From Debaryomyces hansenii CBS767 (lineage: Eukaryota; Ascomycota; Pichiomycetes; Serinales; Debaryomycetaceae), in assembly GCF_000006445.2 (NCBI RefSeq), contig NC_006046.2, forward strand, positions 744,001-808,000: a stretch of DNA of 64,000 nt, read 5' to 3'. The notes beneath the pieces are model-generated. The model ran no database searches and was not told the DNA's origin. It was given only the letters and a program-made list of their open reading frames with translations. The position numbers were made by a program, and so were the translations under genes. Numbering within the stretch: position 1 is the stretch's first letter; each line of letters starts with the position of its first letter. This document shows positions 1 through 9,794 of this stretch, one piece after another.

Positions 1-1
1 G

Positions 2-193
2 GTCGAGAATTTGACGGTCTTCGAGCTGCATCACAACATCACGGAGCGGATGCACGAATTGGGTCACGATTTCTTCTCATCCGGCCCACTTACAGCTATG
101 AACGGTATCAAGCGTATATTGTTAGACCACGACTCCCAATGGCACGGTGTTTCTGACTACTGGAGGAAGCGAGGCCAGGCTGATGGCTACTAG
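2..193 (+). CDS. C-terminal fragment of an unrecognised protein
   Basis: An open frame enters from the left edge and runs 63 codons to a TAG at 191-193. No ATG precedes the visible part, so this is the 3' end of a gene starting outside the window. The peptide is hydrophilic, His- and Trp-containing, and ends in RKRGQADGY. I do not recognise the family. About 670 bases without a convincing gene follow, which fits a real 3' end. It could also be a chance open frame, because only about 190 bases are visible. Confidence 0.45.
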   Translation, partial: VENLTVFELHHNITERMHELGHDFFSSGPLTAMNGIKRILLDHDSQWHGVSDYWRKRGQADGY

Positions 194-864
194 ACTCTGT
201 CGTGGTGGTGGTGGCTTCTTCATTTCCGGTTATCCGTAATTCCGTGTTATATTTTATCGTCTGATGCTTTGTCTAGTTTTGTTTGTCACTTTGTCTGCCT
301 CTAGTTGCTGTCTGCTCCCATATGTGCGTACGTATTTTCGCCCGCCCTACCCGTATATCCAGGTAGCACCGTACCTTATCCATTCGTCCACAAAGGCAAT
401 TGGTACACTAACGAATTCTTAGCGCTCTCACTTAAGGTTAAGCTTACATACCGAACAATGTTCATTTGTTCATAATATACAATATTATCTTAAGTATACA
501 CTCCTCGTTTTTAAGAACAATTGTTAGATGTAATCTCCGGACCCGCAATGGTCCCAAGGTGCTCGTAATATGACATTACGGAAGCAATAGAACAATGTAA
601 GTTATGTCCGGATTCCTCAACCATTCCAATTCCCGTGATGATCGGTCTATGCACCACTTCGGAGTTTTGCTCTGAATGATCAAATGGCCGTCAACCAATT
701 ACATTACATCATACCAGATACAATACGACCCCAGATTTTGCATGTACGTGGTGAAGAAATATATAAGAAATAAATGTCCCACAAATTTGTCCTGAATTAT
801 TGATTAAATACTAGAGTATTAAAAGTAGAACTAATTTGTCAAGAAAAAGTGGGACATAAATACG
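194..864. other. Intergenic region, upstream of the carnitine acetyltransferase gene
   Basis: These 671 bases separate the left-edge gene from the YAT2-like gene and must hold the latter's promoter. There is a TATA-like ATATATAAG at about 759-767, roughly 100 bases before the start codon. I see no tRNA, repeat or open frame worth calling. Confidence 0.6.
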
Positions 865-3123
865 ATGACGTACCAGTACCAAGATCAACTTCAAAAGTTA
901 CCAATACCAGATTTACAAGAAACATGCAAGAACTACTTGAATGTTTTAGAACCATTACAAACGGAAAGGGAGCATGAGAGAACCAAGGAGGCGGTGAGAC
1001 TGTTTTTGTTAGGAGGAAACGGAGAATACTTGGATAAAGAGCTTCGGAAATACAGTGAGGGACGCAGTTCTTATATTGAGCAGTTCTGGTACGATTCATA
1101 CTTGAACTATGATTCGCCAGTGGTGTTGAATTTAAATCCATTCTTTCTTTTGGAAGATGACCCGTTCCATAACGAGTCTATGAGTGTCAACCCACAGGTC
1201 AAGAGAGCTGCATCGTTGACATTATCGTCGTTGAAGTTCATCCGGGCCTTAAAAAACGAAACTTTGCTGGTGGACAAGACAAGAACCGGCCAACCTCTTT
1301 GCATGTACCAGTATTCTAAGTTATTTGGGGCGTCGAGAATTCCCACCGACGACGGTTGTGTCATGCAAACAGACGTCAATTCGAACCATATAGTTGTCAT
1401 GAGCAAGTCCCAATTCTATTGGTTTGACGTGTTGGACAAGAACAACAATTTGATCTTGTCGGAGCCGGAATTGATTGTCAATTTCACGTCCATAATTCAG
1501 GACTCATTAAATACATCGATCAGCGAGATTGCTAAATCTTCATTTGGGGTATTGACTACCGAAAATAGAAGAGTTTGGGCAAAAATAAGAAACAGTGGTA
1601 CTATCACCGATAACGCTAATAATAACGAAATTTTGAGCATTATTGATTCTGCATTATTTATTTTATGTCTTGATGACTTAAGATTAGAAAACTTGTCAGA
1701 TTTGGCTAAGAACATGTTGTGTGGATTGTCAATATTAGACAAGGGTGTCCAGGTTGGTACCTGTACCAACAGATGGTACGACAAATTGCAAATAATCGTC
1801 ACCCAAAACGGTAAGGCGGGTATTAACTTCGAGCATACAGGTGTTGATGGTCACACAGTTTTACGGTTTGTAAGTGACATCTATACAGACTCCATTTTAT
1901 CGTTTGCACAGTCCATCAATGGCCATGCCCCTTCATTGTGGAGTGATGATTCGTCGTCAAAGCCTGACTATGACCAAGAGTTGGTTACAATCCCCAGAAA
2001 ATTGGAATGGGAATTAACTCCAGATTTATCGTTGGCATTAAGATTCGGGGAAACTAGGTTATCGGATTTGATTAATCAAAATGAATTCAAACATTTGGAA
2101 TTCAAGAATTACGGTTCCTCAACTATTAAAAAAATGAAATACAGTCCTGATGCTTTTGTTCAAATGGCATTTCAAGTTACTTATTATGCTTTATATGGTA
2201 AGGTTGAATGCACTTATGAGCCAGCCATGACAAAGAATTTTTTCCACGGTAGAACTGAAGCAGTTCGAACTGTATCTCAAGAATCAAACTTGTTTGTTCG
2301 TAAGTTTTTTGATCTGACTGTATCAAATAAAGACAAACTTGCATACTTAACGAGTGCATGCACAAAGCACTCTCAACAGACCAAACAAAGTTCTATGGGT
2401 AAAGGAATTGACAGACACTTATATGCGCTTTTCTGCATCTGGAAAAGATACGTCGATTCTAGTGACTACAAAGCGATAGACTTAGAGCATGACAATGCTG
2501 TTACTCTTGATAATCAAAGATCTTCCATTCTGACGCTTGTGGACGATGACAATGAAACACATTCTTCGGACACTACAATTGGTAATAATTATAATAACTG
2601 TAAGAACGATTTAACCGAATTGCCATCTATATTTGCTGATTCGGGTTGGGATAAGTTGAATAATACAGTCTTATCTACTTCGAACTGTGGTAACCCAGCA
2701 TTGAGGTTATTTGGTTTCGGCCCAGTATCGGCTAACGGATTCGGTTTGGCATATATTATTAAAGACGATTCTATTTCGATATGTGCTGCATCAAAACATA
2801 GACAAACTGAAAGATTTTTGGTCACATTAGAGCTGTACTTGAACGAGATTTACAGCATTTTTCAAGAGTCTAGTAAGGAACAAATTGAATCACCAATCGA
2901 TACCAAGATTAAAACGACCACACAATTACTGGCCCCTAGACCATCTTTGGTTCAAAAGAAGTCAACAGTATCTAATTTATTAGGTGGATATGGTTACTTC
3001 GATATGGGTGATAATGACATGAAATCGAGAGGTCCTAGTCCTGAACCTCCTTTCCTTAACAGAAATAACAGTGGTTTCTCGGTTAGAGAAATTGGCAAGA
3101 AATTGAGATTATCTGAATACTAG
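865..3123 (+). CDS. YAT2: Carnitine O-acetyltransferase, YAT2-like
   Basis: 752 residues of the choline/carnitine acyltransferase family, which moves acetyl groups between CoA and carnitine so that acetyl units can cross organelle membranes during growth on fatty acids, acetate or ethanol. The N-terminal LPIPDLQETCKNYL motif is the family's opening signature. The catalytic histidine is His324 in FEHTGVDGHTVLRF, a form of the EHxxxDG motif that I associate with the Yat2 subgroup. Further family motifs are QYSKLFGASRIP and HGRTEAVRT. There is no N-terminal presequence and no C-terminal SKL-type signal (it ends in SEY), so a cytosolic enzyme is expected, unlike Cat2. A hydrophilic tail of about 70 residues (GGYGYFDMGDNDMKSRGPSPEPP) follows the catalytic domain. 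YAT1 is the main alternative name. Confidence 0.85.
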   Translation: MTYQYQDQLQKLPIPDLQETCKNYLNVLEPLQTEREHERTKEAVRLFLLGGNGEYLDKELRKYSEGRSSYIEQFWYDSYLNYDSPVVLNLNPFFLLEDDPFHNESMSVNPQVKRAASLTLSSLKFIRALKNETLLVDKTRTGQPLCMYQYSKLFGASRIPTDDGCVMQTDVNSNHIVVMSKSQFYWFDVLDKNNNLILSEPELIVNFTSIIQDSLNTSISEIAKSSFGVLTTENRRVWAKIRNSGTITDNANNNEILSIIDSALFILCLDDLRLENLSDLAKNMLCGLSILDKGVQVGTCTNRWYDKLQIIVTQNGKAGINFEHTGVDGHTVLRFVSDIYTDSILSFAQSINGHAPSLWSDDSSSKPDYDQELVTIPRKLEWELTPDLSLALRFGETRLSDLINQNEFKHLEFKNYGSSTIKKMKYSPDAFVQMAFQVTYYALYGKVECTYEPAMTKNFFHGRTEAVRTVSQESNLFVRKFFDLTVSNKDKLAYLTSACTKHSQQTKQSSMGKGIDRHLYALFCIWKRYVDSSDYKAIDLEHDNAVTLDNQRSSILTLVDDDNETHSSDTTIGNNYNNCKNDLTELPSIFADSGWDKLNNTVLSTSNCGNPALRLFGFGPVSANGFGLAYIIKDDSISICAASKHRQTERFLVTLELYLNEIYSIFQESSKEQIESPIDTKIKTTTQLLAPRPSLVQKKSTVSNLLGGYGYFDMGDNDMKSRGPSPEPPFLNRNNSGFSVREIGKKLRLSEY

Positions 3124-3439
3124 GCTTGTTTTCAATTCTTCTTCAACTACATTGAATGTCCTTATTTAAAATATTTTGGCGCTCTACTAGTTATTATTTC
3201 TATTTATTTTACTTATTTATTTATTTATTTATTATATTTATTCCTTATTTATTTATTATTCCTTATTTATTTATTTATTTATTTATTATCTATTCATTTA
3301 TTTATTGTAAACATGTATATATATATACATGTTTAATTCTATTCCAAAAGCTGATTATGCTTGAATGTATAGTGTTATTTGTTATGCTTAAAAGTCTGGT
3401 TTATATACAATGAAAATGAGTCTAAATATATATAAAGAA
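3124..3439. repeat. Convergent 3' intergenic region with TTTA microsatellite and a perfect palindrome
   Basis: The spacer between the convergent carnitine acetyltransferase and Msb1-like genes is almost pure A+T. From about 3190 to 3305 it consists of TTTA/TTTAT units in imperfect tandem. Positions 3308-3335 form a perfect 28-bp palindrome (TAAACATG, an alternating TA core, CATGTTTA). The position suggests a bidirectional transcription end zone. The open frame across it encodes only repetitive Phe/Tyr/Leu/Ile and is not a gene. Confidence 0.8.
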
Positions 3440-6400
3440 TCAGATTCCAAAAGTGCTTTGATTGAAGGCAGCCCTCAAATCGGCTTTACTACTCTTTCCG
3501 TTCTTCTTATGTTTCACGCCTGCTGGTATATTCATCATTGGCAAATTATTCGAAGGCGGTTGCCCGTAAGGTCTTGCGGGCATCCTTTGTGGTGCAATCA
3601 TTTGCGGATGTGGTGGTGGATAATATTGCTGCTGAGGACCCGGAGGATAGTAAACCTGTGGATGTATAGGAGTTGAATTGTTAGGAGGCGGTGATTGGTA
3701 ATGGCCAATATTTGGGTCATTGTTAGAAGGCGGTTGATAAAAATTAGGATTTGGAGGTGGTGGGGCATACAGATTATTTGTAGGTTGATAAGGTTGGTGT
3801 TGGACAGGTGGCGGGTGTCCCTGCGGATGACGAAATTGCTGATTATGAGAATGGCCGTTATTATAGGGGCTATTGCTTCTCATATGTGGAGCCAGAATTT
3901 GAGGTTGAGCTGAGTAGTCTGGTTGCATCGGCAAATGAGGTGCTGATTGTGACCCTGGATGTTGAACTGGAGGAGACATTATATGGGGTACAGACCGTGA
4001 ACCATGCACTGTACTTGGCAGCATTTGCTGAGCATGATTATGGCCCGGTTGATGAAATTGTTGCACTTGCGGTGGACTTTGTCTTCTCGCACGTTGGGGG
4101 GTACTTTGATACTCGTTGTTTATTTTTATGTGAGGAGTTGACGAATGCTGAGGTGGTATACTTTGGGGTGGTACATGTTGTAAATCAGGCTCAGAAAAAT
4201 TATTTGGTGGTGACATCTTTCTTGGATTATATCTATGTGGCTGGTTTTGTGGTGATTCGGGTGAATGATTATCAAGACCTGGTTGTGGATTGATTGTATT
4301 TGGATTCTTCTCAGGTGGATCGAAGTGCAATTGTGGTAATTTAGCATCATCGAAGTTCATATCTTGCTCTATAGGCATCAGGCTCAGATTAATTACACTT
4401 TCTTCTTGTCGTTGAGCTACCACCTTTTTATTCTTTCTGACTTTTTCCTTCTTCTTGCTTTGGCTCGACGACTCCTTAGGTGATTCTTCCATTCCTGGCG
4501 GAGGGCCAGGCGGAAAGAAAGGTGGAATTCCAGAAGGATTTGGTTCTAGGAAAGGTGGAACCATGCCTGGTGGAGGAGGTCCTGGAGGAAATTGTCCTGG
4601 AGGAAATTGTCCTAGAGACGGTGGTGGACCTGGCGGTAAATTTCCATAAAATGCCTCTTGATGATGATCGAACAGTCCATTCTTGTGAACTGGAGACTGT
4701 TGATCTTTCCGCTTTTTATGCTTTCTCTTTTTTTTCTTTTCCTCTTTCGTACCATCTTCGTCTGCATGCAGTGGTTGATCAAATTGTGCAGTAGTTGGAT
4801 CATGATTTGTCACTGGTGGCACATAACTATCTTTCATCTGATATCGCTCATTAGTTTCATCAGGAAGATGTTGAAATTCCATTTGATGTGGTACCGGTGG
4901 TAGATCATGACAAGCTGGACCGTAGTGTGGTTCATTATTAGCTGGCGCTTGTCGAATATCTTTATTAACTGGCATTTGCGGAATATCTTTACTAACTGGG
5001 CTTGGTGACATATGTCTATTTTGAGGGCTCGATGAAGTAATGTTGATTGGTTCGTGTGCCATGTGATTATCAACTTGTCTTGATGAAATACGATTATCGG
5101 CCGCCCCAGAAGACTGATGGCCGTCCATTTCTCTTGATTGTTCGTATTCCCGTTTTGCGGCATTAAATCCAGCAATATGATAATCGTCATATGGTTCTTC
5201 AGATTTCTGATTTTTTAATCTTGCAAGACTCTCAGACTCAGTTTCATAATTCTCATAAGGTTCATTGAATCCAGAATTACTAGGGTGATTGGGAGAAAAA
5301 TTACCTGTAGCAAAATAAGGGCTAGTTGCATTTATTTTACGCGGTGAATTTGATCCCTCTGGGGTCATATACTGCGATGCACTTGAACTAATAGCACTTG
5401 ATGATGATAGGTATTTAGAGCCAAGCATAGTAGTATTTAAATTATTTTGGTCAGGTATTGGCACCAGTTCTGTTTGATGAGACTGGTATGGTTCTGCTTC
5501 GTATAAATGAGGCTGATAAGATTGAGATGGTGAATCATATTGTGGAGAATGCAGCTGAGTAGGAGTTTGATGATACTGTTGTCTATCGCTTACCTCCTTT
5601 GCATCTAAAGGTGGAGGCGGAGGTCTATGAGTCGCCTTCTTATCGTTACTTCTCAAGCTGGCTTTTTGATGAAAAATACTTGCCAATTCATCTTCTTGAC
5701 GTTCGCTTAGCGACTCAAGATATTTCCTATAATCACTTAATTCGTCATCGTTAACTTGGGTTGGATAAATGAATTCATCATCATCGGCCAGAACTTGTAT
5801 TTTAAAGTCATCATCATTAAACCTATACTTTGGCAATAAGTCACTATCTTTTGAGGGTGGTGGTGGTGGAGGTAATGGCATATCTTTGTAACTTTCATTA
5901 CTTATAATACGTTTATTATTTTCAAGTGAAGGCCCATTGAAATGTCTTATGTATTCTTCCGAATCAAGAACCTGTTCTGTAATTATCAACCATTTTTGAA
6001 ACCCCTTTAGGCTTGCCTCCACTACAATTGACCTTCCAAATAGTTTTTTATTATGCGATGTCTGATCTGACGCGAGAGAAGAAAGCCAAGTCCAGATGTA
6101 ATAATCCTGCAAGGAAACATCTTCAATATTAATTTGAGAGAATAATGGTATATTTGGATCGGTAACAAGGTCTGGCTTGGACCATCCAGGGTATAAATCA
6201 TAGTTGGAATCAATTGGGTCAGAATTTAACCTAGTTAAAATTCTCCTAGATTCTTCTGTTAATGAAGATACTATTTCATTCGTGGAAGATTTTTGGAAGA
6301 TATTCTTCAAGATCGTATAATTTTCCATCGACAAGAATGAATCCTTTTTGCTGAAAGAAATAGTATTTCTAACCTTACTTAATAACTCGTAAACATTAGA

Positions 6401-7279
6401 TGATACCTTGGTTGATTTTATCACCACACAGGGGATAGTTATTATCGACTTAATTGAATCGGTATTCTCCAATGGTGGATAGGAATTTGTAATTAATAAC
6501 GATTGCAATGTCTTTGGGAGCTTAAGGGTGTCTGATTCGTTGTCAGGAAGCATTGCCCTTAAAAATGACAATAGTAAGTGGAATAACGCTTCAGACGAAG
6601 GCTTCCAATATTCTAATCCGTCTATAAAAGTGTTTTCCTTACTTAGTGTAGCATCGTAGAATGGAGACTGATGAGGTTTCGTAGAACCATTAAATGCCCA
6701 CAAACTTGACATCTTAGCTATCTTTCTGCCACTCAAGTAGTTGTACTGTGAATTTGAAGCAATACTAATCAATAAGTCAAGAAAATCGTAAACAATCGAC
6801 GCATGTGCCGGTGATGATAAGCACTTAGGCATAATACTCAAAAATGCACCTTTCGGATACCCTGCTTCCTTCTCTTTTCTCTTATACTCAAGGTAGACGT
6901 CCCATCCGATGATTTCGTTGTTTGGCAACCTACTCCACAAGTATTTTAACCCACAAATCAACGTGAATTCATCGAACTTTCTCAAAATTTCAACCACCTC
7001 TATCTCGTCATACATACCGATAAGTTCCCCCCGAGGAAAAATTTTGGAAATAAATAACTCAAGCTTTGTATCATCTATCCTAGACCTGAAGGGTAAGAAG
7101 ATATGTGGTGTCTTAGTACCACGACTTTTTAGTTCTCCAGTGATGAGGTGTAAAATACCTCGAAGCTTTTTCCTTGTAAATTGGTCGGATTTTATAATAG
7201 TTCTTTCATTATTTCGAGCATTTGAACCAGGAATATCTGGAAGTTCCATATCTTCCATCCGATTTCTACTTATAACCAT
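3440..7279 (-). CDS. MSB1: Msb1/Mug8-domain cell polarity protein
   Basis: 1279 residues. Roughly the first 420 resemble the fungal Msb1/Mug8 domain, a RhoGAP-like fold without established GAP activity. Recognisable stretches are SGRKIAKMSSLWAFNG and EALFHLLLSFLRAMLP. The rest is predicted disordered: a proline run with seven consecutive Pro near residue 465, then about 750 residues rich in Pro, Gln, Asn, His and Ser, with a Lys-rich patch (KEEKKKKRKHKKRKD) and Pro-Gly blocks. The C-terminus ends in LRAAFNQSTFGI. In S. cerevisiae Msb1 links Cdc42/Bem1 polarity to Rho1/Pkc1 signalling at the bud site; the same role here is inference. The start at 7279 is the outermost ATG; Met8 and Met11 are alternatives. 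It is convergent with the gene to its left. Confidence 0.72.
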   Translation of the reverse strand: MVISRNRMEDMELPDIPGSNARNNERTIIKSDQFTRKKLRGILHLITGELKSRGTKTPHIFLPFRSRIDDTKLELFISKIFPRGELIGMYDEIEVVEILRKFDEFTLICGLKYLWSRLPNNEIIGWDVYLEYKRKEKEAGYPKGAFLSIMPKCLSSPAHASIVYDFLDLLISIASNSQYNYLSGRKIAKMSSLWAFNGSTKPHQSPFYDATLSKENTFIDGLEYWKPSSEALFHLLLSFLRAMLPDNESDTLKLPKTLQSLLITNSYPPLENTDSIKSIITIPCVVIKSTKVSSNVYELLSKVRNTISFSKKDSFLSMENYTILKNIFQKSSTNEIVSSLTEESRRILTRLNSDPIDSNYDLYPGWSKPDLVTDPNIPLFSQINIEDVSLQDYYIWTWLSSLASDQTSHNKKLFGRSIVVEASLKGFQKWLIITEQVLDSEEYIRHFNGPSLENNKRIISNESYKDMPLPPPPPPSKDSDLLPKYRFNDDDFKIQVLADDDEFIYPTQVNDDELSDYRKYLESLSERQEDELASIFHQKASLRSNDKKATHRPPPPPLDAKEVSDRQQYHQTPTQLHSPQYDSPSQSYQPHLYEAEPYQSHQTELVPIPDQNNLNTTMLGSKYLSSSSAISSSASQYMTPEGSNSPRKINATSPYFATGNFSPNHPSNSGFNEPYENYETESESLARLKNQKSEEPYDDYHIAGFNAAKREYEQSREMDGHQSSGAADNRISSRQVDNHMAHEPINITSSSPQNRHMSPSPVSKDIPQMPVNKDIRQAPANNEPHYGPACHDLPPVPHQMEFQHLPDETNERYQMKDSYVPPVTNHDPTTAQFDQPLHADEDGTKEEKKKKRKHKKRKDQQSPVHKNGLFDHHQEAFYGNLPPGPPPSLGQFPPGQFPPGPPPPGMVPPFLEPNPSGIPPFFPPGPPPGMEESPKESSSQSKKKEKVRKNKKVVAQRQEESVINLSLMPIEQDMNFDDAKLPQLHFDPPEKNPNTINPQPGLDNHSPESPQNQPHRYNPRKMSPPNNFSEPDLQHVPPQSIPPQHSSTPHIKINNEYQSTPQRARRQSPPQVQQFHQPGHNHAQQMLPSTVHGSRSVPHIMSPPVQHPGSQSAPHLPMQPDYSAQPQILAPHMRSNSPYNNGHSHNQQFRHPQGHPPPVQHQPYQPTNNLYAPPPPNPNFYQPPSNNDPNIGHYQSPPPNNSTPIHPQVYYPPGPQQQYYPPPHPQMIAPQRMPARPYGQPPSNNLPMMNIPAGVKHKKNGKSSKADLRAAFNQSTFGI

Positions 7280-7562
7280 ATCGTAGTCCTATTTGGTCAC
7301 CGCTATTCTATGAGTAGTCTAGATCAATTGTTTATTTGGCGTTTTATGGCGCGGTGTAGGAAATAAATATTCAATCAGGTGATTCGATATATACTCCAGA
7401 TCTACGGCTTGTAAAGGCAGGACCTCTAACACGTTCATAAGTTACATTAGGACTCATGTTAGCTGAAATTACTGGATGGTTTTACTATAACGATCACGAC
7501 TCAAAGCTACAAAAATTGTACATATTCATCTGACCTATTAATATATTCATATACAAAATACT
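7280..7562. promoter_or_regulatory. Promoter region of the Msb1-like gene
   Basis: 283 bases lie between the 3' end of SKO1 and the start of the Msb1-like gene, both on the minus strand. It must supply the Msb1-like promoter and the SKO1 3' end. I identified no specific binding site. Confidence 0.5.
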
Positions 7563-9794
7563 CTAAGATTGGGGTTGAGATAAGCCTAACATATTTCTTG
7601 TAGCGACTGCAACTGGATCTACCATATTGTTGCCGTAGTTTTGTTGATGGGCTTGTTGTGGGATATGTTGTTGATTGAGATCGATCATACTATTAACAGG
7701 TCTGAGGTTGAAGTTAGAATTACCCATACCCTGTAATTTGTCACTGTTGTTGTTCATGCCTGCGATATTTGACATGCTATGAATGGTTCTTAAGTCACCT
7801 GTATTAGGAGGTTGGTTATTTGGCTGGTTCAAATTCTGGGCAGCAGCTGAAGGCAAATCTGAGAGACTGTGGTGGCTAGCGATGGTGTTTTGCTGGCCAT
7901 GATTAGGGTAGTTAATGGACGCAGTTGTGTTCAAAGTATCCGTCGATGGATTTGTGGTTGAATTATCACTCGAGCGATCGGCATTCGCTTGCATTAAATG
8001 CATCGGCAAAGCAGGACTATTAGATTGTTGCCCATTAGCGGGAAGAATGTAAGGATTAACGGCTTGATTCGTGCTAATGGCACCTGGGTGTGCATTCAAA
8101 GTAGTCGGAATGGTACTAGGCATCGAGCTGACGTTGGTTTGACTTCCAGAGGCAATCTGAGTCACATAATTGCTTTGTTGGATGATATTATTCAATTGGT
8201 CAAAGCCTCCCACAGAAGACACCAACATAGGGCAATCTTTGTGTCCAATGACTATTCCTCTAAGATTAATTAATTGGTCACGTAATTGAGTGACTTGAGC
8301 AGATAATTCTCTGTATCCTGTTGAATAAAACGACAATTCATCTTCCATCTTTTGGATCAATTGTTTCTTACGTTGACGACACTTTGAAGCTGCGACTCTA
8401 TTACGTTCCAAGAAGCTCTTACGCTTCGAATTGCCAGGGCCTCCTGTATTTGATGTATAATCTGGTGAGACAGTGGAATCATCCAAATCAACATCTTTGG
8501 GTTCTTCTTTCTTCAACTTCTTTGTCTTAACAGCAGAATCTGTTTTCTGTTTCTTAGAGTTTTCAGAATTATTTCTCAGTTTCCTCTTACTGCCAGATTT
8601 TTCATCAGACTCTTTATGATTTGAAATCTTGGTGGCATAACTTTGCTGTGGTAGCTGTTGATTCTGTAATTGATGTTGTTGATGTGCTTGTTGCTGAGGT
8701 GTATGTTGCTGAGGTTGATGTTGCTGAGGTTGATGTTGCTGAGGTTGATGTTGCTGTTGCTGTTGATGTTGCTGAGGTTGATGTTGCTGTTGCTGTTGAT
8801 GTTGCTGTTGCTGTTGCTGATGTTGTTGTTGCTGATGTTGTTGCTGCTGTTGTTGTTGCTGTTGTTGTTGTTGCTGTTGTTCCTTTTGATGTTGCTGTTC
8901 TTGAGGCAGTTGTGATGGTGCCTGTTGCGGTGTTTGGTGTTGTGACTGTTGTACTTGTTGTTCTCGTTGTTGATGTATGCCATTATCAAAATTATTCATG
9001 TTTTGATAATCATGATTACCTGCATTAGAGTTAGGAGGTGGTGGAATAGTAGAATTAGTTGGTTGTGTTGCATGGTTAGCGTTTTGATTTGCAGGCATTC
9101 CTAGTAAATTCGAAAGCCCAGGAGTAATAGGACTATTGAGAAAAGCTCCTGGAGTGGTCAAACCAGGCAACTGATTATTAAAAGCGAACATGTTTCCGCC
9201 ATGGTGATTCACACCGCCAGGAGTCAACCCGGATCTTAAGTTAGACTCATTTGGCGTTAATCCGCTCTTCCTTAGCATACTAATAAACTGATTAATGTTC
9301 GTGTTATTTTGGTTACTCGGGTGAAATGAACCTTCGTGATTAGGTGCGCCGCTATTTTGCCCAGTAGTATAGTTCAGGTTGGCATTGATTCCATTGGCAA
9401 CAGTATTACTCCCGTCGTTACTCGTGCTATTTGTAGCAGCATTCGTTCCACTATTTGGATTATTCGTAGCACTCAACAAACTATTCCATAAATTCGAACC
9501 AGGTGTCCCCAACCCTCCATTTAAATGGCCTCCGGGAGACAATCCTAACGGTGGAAGCTTCCTATCTCCTGGAGTAAGTGATGGAGAAGTACCCACAGGT
9601 GCTCTATTAATATTCGGGTCCAATGTCGAAATGTTGGGAATATGTAAATTGTGCTTGTTTGTTTCATTCTTCTGCTCTCCCACATTAGCCAGTTTCCCAT
9701 TTTTACCTTTACCTCTCTGTTCCGCACCATCACCACCCTCTCTTCCATCACCATCTTTAGTCGCAAATGACCTTTCAAATGGATTTGGTTCCAA
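7563..9794 (-). CDS. SKO1: bZIP transcription factor of the ATF/CREB family, Sko1
   Basis: 743 residues. The bZIP lies at about 457-520: basic region SFLERNRVAASKCRQRKK followed by a leucine-zipper-like heptad stretch ending near HKDCPML, the arrangement typical of fungal Atf1/Sko1 proteins. The N-terminus carries NPFERSFA and residues about 175-235 carry GLTPNESNLRSGLTPGG, matching the Atf1-type HRA region. These two blocks distinguish Sko1/Atf1 from other bZIPs. Between them and the bZIP is a glutamine tract (about residues 275-388) with regular His-Gln-Pro units. Sko1 binds CRE sites and, downstream of the Hog1 MAP kinase, switches between repression and activation of osmotic and cell-wall stress genes. 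CRE-like motifs lie in its own upstream region. CTG codons in the Gln-rich DNA are out of frame. Confidence 0.93.
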   Translation of the reverse strand: MEPNPFERSFATKDGDGREGGDGAEQRGKGKNGKLANVGEQKNETNKHNLHIPNISTLDPNINRAPVGTSPSLTPGDRKLPPLGLSPGGHLNGGLGTPGSNLWNSLLSATNNPNSGTNAATNSTSNDGSNTVANGINANLNYTTGQNSGAPNHEGSFHPSNQNNTNINQFISMLRKSGLTPNESNLRSGLTPGGVNHHGGNMFAFNNQLPGLTTPGAFLNSPITPGLSNLLGMPANQNANHATQPTNSTIPPPPNSNAGNHDYQNMNNFDNGIHQQREQQVQQSQHQTPQQAPSQLPQEQQHQKEQQQQQQQQQQQQQQHQQQQHQQQQQQHQQQQQHQPQQHQQQQQHQPQQHQPQQHQPQQHTPQQQAHQQHQLQNQQLPQQSYATKISNHKESDEKSGSKRKLRNNSENSKKQKTDSAVKTKKLKKEEPKDVDLDDSTVSPDYTSNTGGPGNSKRKSFLERNRVAASKCRQRKKQLIQKMEDELSFYSTGYRELSAQVTQLRDQLINLRGIVIGHKDCPMLVSSVGGFDQLNNIIQQSNYVTQIASGSQTNVSSMPSTIPTTLNAHPGAISTNQAVNPYILPANGQQSNSPALPMHLMQANADRSSDNSTTNPSTDTLNTTASINYPNHGQQNTIASHHSLSDLPSAAAQNLNQPNNQPPNTGDLRTIHSMSNIAGMNNNSDKLQGMGNSNFNLRPVNSMIDLNQQHIPQQAHQQNYGNNMVDPVAVATRNMLGLSQPQS
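8631..8972 (-). repeat. Glutamine-tract coding repeat inside SKO1
   Basis: About 340 bases of imperfect CAG/CAA/CAT/CCT triplets encode a Gln run followed by repeated QQHQP units. At about 8700-8790 the plus strand shows 15-mer periodicity (GATGTTGCTGAGGTT units). Such tracts slip in replication, so the length is probably strain-variable. The antisense open frames here are shadows of the repeat. Confidence 0.9.

Noticed and set aside
3156..3413. 85-codon Phe/Tyr/Ile/Leu-rich frame
   Set aside because: It is a translation of the TTTA microsatellite and the palindrome.
3808..4293. 161-codon plus-strand frame opposite the Msb1-like gene
   Set aside because: It lies wholly inside the Pro/Gln-rich coding region on the other strand and has no independent features.
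8621..9028. Antisense Val/Ala/Asp repeat frames opposite SKO1
   Set aside because: Shadows of the glutamine tract; the sense strand encodes a recognised bZIP protein.
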